Shown one piece after another: positions 22,873 to 31,300 of a stretch of 64,000 nucleotides of DNA (its first letter is position 1; every line of letters begins with the position of its first letter). The stretch lies in the IMG/VR virus record IMGVR_UViG_3300036985_004421, positions 1-64,000 of that record; one strand, 5' to 3'. The notes beneath the pieces are model-generated. The model saw only the letters and a program-made list of their open reading frames with translations, did no database searches and was not told where the DNA came from. The DNA comes from a virus. Both the position numbers and the translations under genes were made by a program.

Positions 22873-24255
22873 ATGATTGTAAATACAGGTAATTCTAGCA
22901 CTTCGGCTACAGAAGCCAATTCGCTGATCACCAATTTGCTCAAGTACCCAGAAATCAGTCCAGTAGTAACGGACTTGTTTCCTCAGTATTCTTTGAACTA
23001 CTTTATGGAGAACACCAAAAAGTATGCGAAGGAAGTTGAGTACGGGTCAAACAGCGTAAGTTGGTTCCTAAAAGGACGTAGGTCACGTCCAAGTATCATT
23101 GACCCTGCCTACACTGGTTCGGCTACTGCAGGTGCTGGTAACACAGCTTTTGTGGTTGACTTTGCCCCAGGTGAATTGCATCTTTACCCTAAAGCGGTTG
23201 TTCGCTTTCCGGGCGAAGTGAATGCATGGGTAGAAAGTATCTCTGGCCTACAGGTTACTTTCCGTTTACAGGACAATAGCTCAACGCCTGCCACTGTAGA
23301 CTTGTCTGCACCGGGCGGTATGACTGTTGGTATTATCGGCAACATGAACGAAGAAGGTTCTGCTCGTGGTTACGGCAACCAAACGTTCCCCGATCAATAC
23401 ACCAACTACATGGGCATTTACCGCCAAGAAATGGAGATCACAGGCGATGCCTTGACCGACAAGCTTTGGATTGAGTACAATGGTCAAGCGTTATGGTATC
23501 ACCGTCAGTTCGCTGAATGGATGGAAGAGATTGAGTACGAGCGCGAGCTTGCACGTATCTACATGCACGCTACTATGAACAATGCTGGTGTTGCGTTCCA
23601 ATACGAGCCTGTGAGTGGCAAGCCGTTGATTCATGGTGATGGTCTGTTGAAGCAGATTGGTTTGAACAACGTTGACACCTACTCAGGTGCTTCTTTGAGC
23701 GAATCGCAAATCACTACGTTCCTTGCTGCTTTGTCTATGAATACAGGACAAGGTCAAGAGTACTTGGTACTTGGAGGAACTGCAGGTATCTTGGCATTCG
23801 AGAATGCGATGAAAGCTTACGCTCCATCATTCGGTGCTCAGTTCGCAATGTCAGGTGGTGGTAATGTGACCCTTGGTGCAAACTATCGTTCATTCGTAGG
23901 TTTCAATACCAAGTTGACTATCGCTCACAACCCATGTTTTGACGATGTGAACATTCACGGTAACGATATGGTGACTAACGCTTTTGGTGTATATCCAAGA
24001 GAGAGCTACCGTTTGTTGTTCTTGAATGTGGGCAAGCAAGGAGTGAGCAACTTCAACTTGGAAATGGCTGTGAAGTCTGCAGGAGGAATCAATCGTGGAC
24101 GTGTTATCAAATACGTGAACGGTATGATTGACCCAATGAACCCAAGCAGCATGTATGCCGCAAGCGGTGATGACAAATTCAAAATTGAATACTTGTCACA
24201 CACTGCATTGGTATTGCGCAACCCATGGAGTTGCGGTATGTTAGTACACGCCTAG
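22873..24255 (+). CDS. major capsid protein
   Basis: This 460-residue protein begins MIVNTGNSSTSATEANSLIT. N-terminal acidic/aromatic segments are followed by YGSNSVSWFLKGRRSRPSII, a beta-rich core rich in Gly and Asn, and a C-terminal SHTALVLRNPWSCGMLVHA. Length, composition and position after the scaffold match the HK97-fold capsid proteins of crAss-like phages. The N-terminal arm and E-loop cannot be placed without a structure model. Confidence 0.85.
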   Translation: MIVNTGNSSTSATEANSLITNLLKYPEISPVVTDLFPQYSLNYFMENTKKYAKEVEYGSNSVSWFLKGRRSRPSIIDPAYTGSATAGAGNTAFVVDFAPGELHLYPKAVVRFPGEVNAWVESISGLQVTFRLQDNSSTPATVDLSAPGGMTVGIIGNMNEEGSARGYGNQTFPDQYTNYMGIYRQEMEITGDALTDKLWIEYNGQALWYHRQFAEWMEEIEYERELARIYMHATMNNAGVAFQYEPVSGKPLIHGDGLLKQIGLNNVDTYSGASLSESQITTFLAALSMNTGQGQEYLVLGGTAGILAFENAMKAYAPSFGAQFAMSGGGNVTLGANYRSFVGFNTKLTIAHNPCFDDVNIHGNDMVTNAFGVYPRESYRLLFLNVGKQGVSNFNLEMAVKSAGGINRGRVIKYVNGMIDPMNPSSMYAASGDDKFKIEYLSHTALVLRNPWSCGMLVHA

Positions 24256-24290
24256 ATTTTAATTATTAACCATTCTAAAACCATAGCACC

Positions 24291-24935
24291 ATGAGTACTG
24301 CAGTGCAAGCAAAAAACCTAGTAACTATCAGCTTTAAGGATAAGCCGGGTAAGATTACTTTACGTGACCACACCAACATTAAGGGTGATGACTTCTTTCT
24401 AAAAAATAAACGTGGAGAATCTACGTCATATACCTTAGACAGAACTCAACAATTCAACTTGGAAGATGCTTTCGACAAGCAGATAGTTGAAGGGTTCCGT
24501 AATCATCCTGTATTTGGTAAGGCTCTGATAATTAAATCAAGAACCGAGGAAGCCAAGAAGGTGGTAGTAACCTATGACTTGATGGAAGCCGCTGGCACAT
24601 TCATTAAGAAAATGGGTGCAGGTGTAGGAAGTTTCGCACGAGTACTTGGGGTGCATGTGAATGGTTTGGATGCTATTGAAATCAAGGCTCGCTTGTTGGA
24701 GATTGCCATGAAAGACCCACAAAGAATCTTAGATTTGAAGGAGGATCCGAACTTCTCTCTAAGAGTGCTTTTAATTGAAGGTTTGTCTGTGAATGTGTTT
24801 ACCCGAAGAGAAGGTATCTACATGTATGGAACGACATCATTAGGTTCAACGGAACCATTGGCTATTGAGTGGTTAAGCAAAAACACAGACCTTACGCCAG
24901 CTCTCCGAAAGGAAGTTGACGGTAAACTCAAATAG
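24291..24935 (+). CDS. unrecognised 214-residue head-region protein
   Basis: The protein (MSTAVQAKNLVTISFKDKPG) has a beta-rich first half and a helical middle (EEAKKVVVTYDLMEAAGTFI). It lies immediately after the capsid gene and six bases before the first ring protein. It may be a head decoration, stabilising or auxiliary protein. No family was recognised. Confidence 0.7.
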   Translation: MSTAVQAKNLVTISFKDKPGKITLRDHTNIKGDDFFLKNKRGESTSYTLDRTQQFNLEDAFDKQIVEGFRNHPVFGKALIIKSRTEEAKKVVVTYDLMEAAGTFIKKMGAGVGSFARVLGVHVNGLDAIEIKARLLEIAMKDPQRILDLKEDPNFSLRVLLIEGLSVNVFTRREGIYMYGTTSLGSTEPLAIEWLSKNTDLTPALRKEVDGKLK

Positions 24936-24937
24936 GA

Positions 24938-25633
24938 ATGACTATTGCCCAAATGCACGACCAGTTTGACTTGGGTGTAGACGAGAGAAACAACGCTCGT
25001 TTTACGCCACCTGAGAAAGACGAAATATTGAATCGTGCATGTTGGGCATTAGCCAGAGAGTACTCTAAAGAGTTTGAGAGCAATGAAGAGTTCAGGCAGT
25101 CCTTGGCTAAATTAGTCGAGGTACTGCCTGTGACTTTTACACAAACCTTGAATACTGCAGTTGCAGACCTTGACAGTTTGGTAGTTCCATTTGCATCGAC
25201 AGGTAGTGAAATAATGTTCATCTTATCGCTGAACGTACAGATTACTGATAACTGTGGTAGAATCAATCGGAGAGCAGTGCGGCCTCACATGAGCAATGAT
25301 GAAGTGCACGTTACTAATGACCCATTCAATCAACCAAGTGCCAGAGAGCCTAAGCTTCACATGGAACATAATGGCACGCAATTTCGTAGAAGAATGAGGT
25401 TGTATGTAGATGGGGATAATGGTACAGCACCGTTTCCTGTTGTTGGTCCAGCCACAGTAAGAGTACTCCGTACACCACGTTTGATGAATATTTCATCGTC
25501 ACCTGCGATTGATTGCGAATTACCCGCATATTTGCATCAGGAAATTGTGAATAAGGCAGTAAGCTTTGCCTTAGAAAATGTAAGCTCAGACCGCTTGGCG
25601 GAACATTCACTTCTCAGCAATGAGAAACCCTAA
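24938..25633 (+). CDS. neck ring protein 1 (head-tail adaptor)
   Basis: This 231-residue protein starts MTIAQMHDQFDLGVDERNNA. It has the helical N-terminus with 'fT..E....Ln.A...' (RFTPPEKDEILNRACWALAR) and the C-terminal PAYLHQEIVNKAVSFALENV pattern seen in crAss-like ring or adaptor proteins. It would bind below the portal in the connector. Assignment rests on pattern and position. Confidence 0.7.
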   Translation: MTIAQMHDQFDLGVDERNNARFTPPEKDEILNRACWALAREYSKEFESNEEFRQSLAKLVEVLPVTFTQTLNTAVADLDSLVVPFASTGSEIMFILSLNVQITDNCGRINRRAVRPHMSNDEVHVTNDPFNQPSAREPKLHMEHNGTQFRRRMRLYVDGDNGTAPFPVVGPATVRVLRTPRLMNISSSPAIDCELPAYLHQEIVNKAVSFALENVSSDRLAEHSLLSNEKP

Positions 25634-25645
25634 TACCTTATTATC

Positions 25646-26392
25646 ATGGCTATTGTAAAATATCCTCACGAAGAAGTAAACATGCTTGTAGATGCTGCTG
25701 CTGTACCTGCTGCTGCAGCTGGTGTGTTTGCCGTATCCTCTACCATCAGCTTTCCAATGAAAAGCATTGATTCGGTAGAAGCATTTACGAATAGTGCTGG
25801 TGTGGCTCGCGTGGTTACGCTTACTCCGTCTGCAGGTGCTTGGACTGCCGGCAGCACTATTAAAATTGGCGTTCATGGTTTTAATGATGGCACCAATGGA
25901 TTTGGACCACAGTACTGCACCGTAATTGTGCCTGTTGGTGGATTTGCGAATGCTACTGCATGGTGTAATGCTGTTCGTTCTGCGGTTGCTGCAAAATTCC
26001 CATTCCTAACTGGTTCGGGAACTGCTACTGTAATTCTTACAGGAGCATCTACAGGTTCCGACATTGGTAAGCCTTTCAAGATTACCACGTACACTGACGA
26101 CCCTGCACGTACCATTGCCACAGTAGTTACTACTGCAGGTACAGCGCCATTGGGAACTGTTGCTCAAGTAGCAGCATTGCTTCCTGCGGAAACCATCAGT
26201 GTAGCGCACAACTTGGTAAAAGTGAAGCGCACATTGACTGGTGATGATGGAACATCACGCAAGCAGTTGGTTAACCTTTGGGTTGACTTTTCAACTACTG
26301 CTACGTTGGCCGCTGACATCGTTGCTGCATTGACAATCGTTACTACTCAGACTACAGACGAGAGCGGCCCTGCTCAAATCATCGCAGTCTAG
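25646..26392 (+). CDS. Ala/Thr-rich head or fibre-type structural protein
   Basis: This 248-residue protein has low-complexity Ala/Val/Thr-rich stretches (PAAAAGVFAVSSTISFP and VTTAGTAPLGTVAQVAALLP), Gly-rich turns and little charge, like decoration or head-fibre proteins. It is followed by a strong terminator with a GNRA loop, which suggests a highly expressed gene. The exact role is not known. Confidence 0.65.
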   Translation: MAIVKYPHEEVNMLVDAAAVPAAAAGVFAVSSTISFPMKSIDSVEAFTNSAGVARVVTLTPSAGAWTAGSTIKIGVHGFNDGTNGFGPQYCTVIVPVGGFANATAWCNAVRSAVAAKFPFLTGSGTATVILTGASTGSDIGKPFKITTYTDDPARTIATVVTTAGTAPLGTVAQVAALLPAETISVAHNLVKVKRTLTGDDGTSRKQLVNLWVDFSTTATLAADIVAALTIVTTQTTDESGPAQIIAV

Positions 26393-26415
26393 TACTTCGA
26401 ATTGGTTTAGAATTG

Positions 26416-26450
26416 GAAAGGGGGGTACGCAAGTATCTCCCTTTCTTTTT
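26416..26450 (+). terminator. intrinsic terminator with GCAA tetraloop
   Basis: The stem GAAAGGG/CCCTTTC extends through a GGGTAC/GTATCT section closed by a GCAA loop. It is followed by CTTTTTG. It would trim read-through from the abundant capsid-side transcripts. Confidence 0.75.
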
Positions 26451-26453
26451 GTT

Positions 26454-26461
26454 TAGATTTG
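26454..26461 (+). promoter_or_regulatory. TAGATTTG box before ring protein 2
   Basis: TAnnTTTG lies seven bases before the ATG, directly after a terminator. It would restart transcription with almost no leader. There is no clear -33 TTG. Confidence 0.4.
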
Positions 26462-26468
26462 AACCATC

Positions 26469-27269
26469 ATGGCAACACTACTTCAAGACATCTACAACAT
26501 CAAGAATATCGCGGTACATGGCAAAACATCCACGACAGATGCATTGCGTGAATCGCAGGTAAAGCATTGGATTCAATACTATCGTCCTTTGGCTATTGAA
26601 CAGTTATTCAAAACTGTAGACAGGACTACTCACATGCTATGGCAAAAGACAGGATGCCTAGAGCTTACTGCTGTAGATATGGCTGAGTGCCCGTGTGAGG
26701 ATATTATGTGGGGGTGTAGCATCTTCAAAGTTGACATTCCTAAAGCGATAGACTTAGGCAGTCGTCCTGCAGTATCGGTTACAGCAGTTGATGGACTTCA
26801 TCACATTGACCTAGTGAATCCATCGGCAATGCTTATTGCAAGTCACGCTAAATGGACGGGGGTAAAGGACAGAGCCTATTTGGATAGGTCAACCACCGAA
26901 GGAATGATGTCGCTCTACATCGGTAGTGCCAATGAGGATTTACAATACATTAAAGTGCGTTTAATCGCAGACGACCCCACTCTAGTTACTACAATGATTG
27001 GCTCCCCTGGGTCGTGTACTGAGCGTTGCTTTGACATCGATAAAGATGATTATCCAATGACTGGCCAAGTGAGGGCATTGGTTTACGATATGATTTTCAA
27101 GAAGGAATTAGCCTTGACGAATCAGGCCATTGAGGATATTTTGAATAACAACAATGAGGATAGGCAGTACCTATCTGTCAAACAAGTTTTAGAATCCCTT
27201 GGCGAAAATGGAAGAAGGAGCAACAACCAAGTGGGTACATCCACTGGGGGTAGAAGAAGTAGAGGTTAA
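26469..27269 (+). CDS. neck ring protein 2 (tail-stabilisation type)
   Basis: This 266-residue protein (MATLLQDIYNIKNIAVHGKT) has the pattern 'ly.i.n.....k.s....ls..qi.y.i..yRp.li' followed by GCLELTAVDMAECPC and a C-terminal half with several Asp/Asn turns. This matches crAss-like ring/adaptor proteins related to P22 gp4-type factors. It is probably part of the neck ring stack. It overlaps the IHF-like gene by 62 bases. Confidence 0.7.
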   Translation: MATLLQDIYNIKNIAVHGKTSTTDALRESQVKHWIQYYRPLAIEQLFKTVDRTTHMLWQKTGCLELTAVDMAECPCEDIMWGCSIFKVDIPKAIDLGSRPAVSVTAVDGLHHIDLVNPSAMLIASHAKWTGVKDRAYLDRSTTEGMMSLYIGSANEDLQYIKVRLIADDPTLVTTMIGSPGSCTERCFDIDKDDYPMTGQVRALVYDMIFKKELALTNQAIEDILNNNNEDRQYLSVKQVLESLGENGRRSNNQVGTSTGGRRSRG

Positions 27270-27618
27270 CCATAAGGCATTTGCACAACTTGTAGCAGAT
27301 GAATGTGGGTACTCAGCCAGTACGTGTGAGCGCGTAATGGACTGTTACTGGAAAAACGTATTGGACGTTTTAGAGGAAAGCAAAATGGTCAGTGTATACA
27401 ACATTGGCATACAATTGATTTTAGCGGTGATTCCAGCACCTATAGAGCAACGCTTAAGATATCCTCGTGAAGAGAACTTGGCCGTCATTAAAACCAAGCC
27501 TAAAAAGAAGTATCTAAGGTATCAGGTACGTGTGGCTAAGTATCGATATTACAAATGGCTCTGGATGAAAAACCAAGGGCATCAATTCATTAAACTTAAA
27601 GGCGATGATTCAGAATAA
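27208..27618 (+). CDS. IHF/HU-like DNA-binding protein
   Basis: This 136-residue protein has a helical pair (HKAFAQLVADECGYSASTCE and VMDCYWKNVLDVLEES), then a beta strand, VSVYNIGIQL. That order is the HU/IHF fold, in which helices dimerise and a beta arm grips DNA. The C-terminal extension is basic (KTKPKKKYLRYQVRVAKYR), unusual for HU. It starts inside the ring gene. crAss-like phages are known to encode IHF-like proteins in this neighbourhood, so a packaging or DNA-bending role in the virion is likely. Confidence 0.8.
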   Translation: MEEGATTKWVHPLGVEEVEVNHKAFAQLVADECGYSASTCERVMDCYWKNVLDVLEESKMVSVYNIGIQLILAVIPAPIEQRLRYPREENLAVIKTKPKKKYLRYQVRVAKYRYYKWLWMKNQGHQFIKLKGDDSE

Positions 27619-28324
27619 AGCTTCAATTTATCAAGCCATTGACATGGCCAGACGTTTACTAGAAATAGAGCAGATGGGTTCTATCATGTCCGACTTCATA
27701 GAGTGGGCATGGGATGGTGAAAAGAAAATAGGTTCGTCCGTTACGTTCACCCGTAAGGAATGCTTTGTCGATATAGATGAAAATGGTGTGGGATGCTTGG
27801 AAAAAGATACGCTCTATATCCTAGGCATTGGCAAGACAGGCATGAAGATGGAGCAGTCTACTGCAGACTTTCAATTGTTCAATAAGAAATTGGTGAACAA
27901 CAATACTGGCTTTGCAATGGCCTCTACTGCATCAGCAAGTCAATACCTAGATGCATTGTATGGGTTCTACAACAACAGCCCAATGAAGTTCTCTGTGCAC
28001 AATGGACACATTTACATGGCTGGATATAAATCAGGTCAGGTGGCTATTGCATACAAAGGGGTATGCCTTGACGAAGAGGGTTATCCATTGGTAAATGAAC
28101 TGCATGTGGAAGCGTTAGCAGCGTTCCTAATCTATATGTACATACAGCGTGAATATCTGCGTGGCAGAGCGCCTAAATACCTGCATGACGATATGAAGCT
28201 TCGCTGGCTAGAGTTATGCGTACAGGCACGCTCTGAGGACGAAATGCCAAACCCACTAGACTTACGCATACTTAATGGCATCTGGAACAATATGCTACCA
28301 TTGGCCGACCTAAATAATTTCTGA
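27605..28324 (+). CDS. neck ring protein 3 (tail hub-side adaptor)
   Basis: This 239-residue protein (MIQNKASIYQAIDMARRLLE) contains SGQVAIAYKGVCLDEEGYPL, then a helical C-terminus. The phrase 'i.Y.g...DE.GyPlv.e.h.eAl..yi' is the usual signature of the third ring protein in crAss-like tails. It sits between the IHF-like gene and the muzzle gene and overlaps its predecessor by 14 bases. Confidence 0.7.
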   Translation: MIQNKASIYQAIDMARRLLEIEQMGSIMSDFIEWAWDGEKKIGSSVTFTRKECFVDIDENGVGCLEKDTLYILGIGKTGMKMEQSTADFQLFNKKLVNNNTGFAMASTASASQYLDALYGFYNNSPMKFSVHNGHIYMAGYKSGQVAIAYKGVCLDEEGYPLVNELHVEALAAFLIYMYIQREYLRGRAPKYLHDDMKLRWLELCVQARSEDEMPNPLDLRILNGIWNNMLPLADLNNF

Positions 28325-28326
28325 TT

Positions 28327-31300
28327 ATGGAACATCAAAACGAATTTTCTGGCGGCTTAGACCGTGGAACGAATGAGCGCACACAGATGGAGAAAACCAT
28401 CTTTGACAGCGTAAACGGTCAGTTGTACTTTGATTCTACGGGCAATGTGATATGGCGACCATACAATGGAAATACCCAAATGTTGGTATTCGATTGTGAG
28501 CAAGACGATCCGGTAACGCTGGCTGCTGTCGATACAGGCATGAGCGCATTGCATACTCCCATAGGGGGATGTGCATTTGCTGATTGCTTCATCGTGATAA
28601 CAGTACGCCAAACAGCAGGTGTGTATGATCCGATGATTATTTGGTTGTTCCAAGAAAACATTGATGGAGAAGTTTATGGTCAGGTGCTTTTATCTGACGT
28701 TGCTTCCACAGATAAATTCAATCAGAAGATATCGAACAACATTCGAATGCGACCTGTTTACGAAAACGATGAACTGTATCGTATCAAGTGGGTGGATGGT
28801 GTGGAAACCAACAGCAATCCACCGAGGTCACTGACTTTTAGCAAGACAGGAACAGTAACAGGCCCAACATACAACGGAGCGACTGTCACAGGTCGCTTTT
28901 CTGTTTTTACAGTTTTGGGTGTTGTGACACCTACATTGACCAATCTGATGGCTCCATTCAAGATGGGAGTTATCCATTTTCTAAAGCGTGTAAAAGGTCA
29001 ATTAGCTTCGGGCCGATTCATATATCTCTACAGGGAAATTTTGGAAGATGGATATCGTAGTCCATGGAGTCACCATAGCAATCCTGTTTTCGTAACTACG
29101 GACATACAGGATGGCACCAACATGCACTTGTTTGAAATGGAAGGTAGTAATGAAACTACTGTACATGGTAACCGTGTAGGTATATGGGGTGTGGATATAG
29201 CGTATGAAACGTTGGAAGTAGCCTATGTGTATATCCCTGATGATACGAATATACCTACAGTGGCCGCTTCATTTGCATTCGTAGAAATCAATGGTAATGG
29301 CTACATCGAAGTTGACCATACTACGATGTCAGGAGAGCTGTTGAACGTAGCTGAGATTATCGCATTACGATTGAATCTGACAGCTGCTCAAACTGTAGAA
29401 GTAAAAGACGAACACTTGTGGCATGGCAACTATAAGGTTGGTAATTTATTGCTTACTGATAATGAGATAGAAGATGCTTTGGCTGGATTGAAAGTCATTC
29501 ACATTTTCCGTGATATGCCTATTGATAGAAAAGGTAAAACCGACAAGTTCACAACTGCAGACCCTATAAATTTATTCAATCTACTATTAGAAACTAGAGA
29601 TACTAAGTTTGCACTAAATGATGTGCAAGAGTTCACATTTCCAATTGATGATGATTACTGTGGGTATCGTGGTCAGCAAATCGATCACACGTATGTAGGT
29701 TATCCTCGTGATGAAACAGAACGCTTTGGTATAGTGTTCTATGACCTAGTGGGTAACCCAACCAATGTAGAGCACCTTGGTGATTACTATTTTCCTAAAA
29801 TGTTTTTAGGTGGTGATGGAACTAGCGACCCTGCAGGTACACCAGTAGCCGTAGCTGATGCTGCTCTCATAGCAAAAGCTTTCAGAATCCGTAGAGATGA
29901 TACCACTACAGGTACAGGTGCATTAGACCTTGATAATATCCTAGACTTAACTGCACTGTCGTTGCATAAGCGTTCATGGCTTACTACTGGTGGAGCTGAT
30001 GTGCACAGCATAAGCGACCCAACACTTGAGCGTGCTGTGGCAGATGGTGACGACCCATTGACAGACACAATGCAGCTGTATACAAATATGCCACAGTCTT
30101 ATGCGCGTATACAGGGCATTAAGTTTTCTGGTATTGACATAACCGATATTCGCGATAAAATCAGTGGGTATGCTATTGTGCGTTGCCCTATTGAGTACTC
30201 AACTATTGCTCAAGGATTAGTTTCTCCTACTTCAATAACAGACGACCAAGGTGACCAAGAAAGATTAGGCCCTTGGCCAAGACCTAATTTGGCATTCAGA
30301 GATTATGGTGTAGGTTCATTTGGTGCAGCACCATCAGATAATGATGGAGAGTTTCGAGCAACAGGATGGGCGCCAATACGCTTATGGGATAGGCAAAATG
30401 GGTTTGGTGTATATTTGAATGGTACATCGGACTTTTTCTCTATGTATATTCCAGAGATAATGTTTGGCTCACCTATGCCTACTTACAACCAAGGACAAAA
30501 ATTTGAGTTGGTGCAAGTGTGTTGGGAAGAGTATAACTGTGGTCAGGAAGATGCAGATACGCTTTATCCAACTGGTATATTAGCTCCACTTGGTCCATGG
30601 CTATCGAACAACTTTGACCTTTCTAAGCACTCATGGCATTTGCTTGTGAATACTCGAATACATCATTTCAATATTCCGCCATTACCTGCATCACAACCTT
30701 ATTCATGGAATTTCCATTCTGAGGATCAAGGAATACCATTTGATGCTACGAATATAATGCCAGCAGCTTTATATGCCTCATCTTATGGCGTGTCATGGGG
30801 AACGTTAGGACAAGCAGAAGCTTTGTTCCCAACATACGGCACCACATTTACTCCTGATTGGTTGCGAAAAATAGGAATGAATGAAAAAGAGTATGGCATT
30901 GACCCGTCATATCCATCTCGTTTCTTTCACAATATGAAATGGTATTATCATCCAGAAAATTACGACCCATTTACAACAACTCCGGATCAAGATAGGCATG
31001 ATGATTATTATGGAGGAACACGAGATACCGCCAATTTATTAGCATACTATTTTGACGAATCAAAACGTCAAGCTGTAGGCCACGATAATACGATTCTATT
31101 TCGCAATACAATTGCTATGAAATATTGGAATGACACTCCTTCTCCATGCACACACTTTATGGCATTTCCTATGCCTACATGGGCGCATGAAACATTAGGT
31201 GGTTCTGCAGTTCCAGCCGCTAATGCTTATGCGCATGATGCTAAGAGAGGTGCTACTGCTCGGTGGATGGTAAACTGGAAGCGTGAGCTTGGCTCACCTT

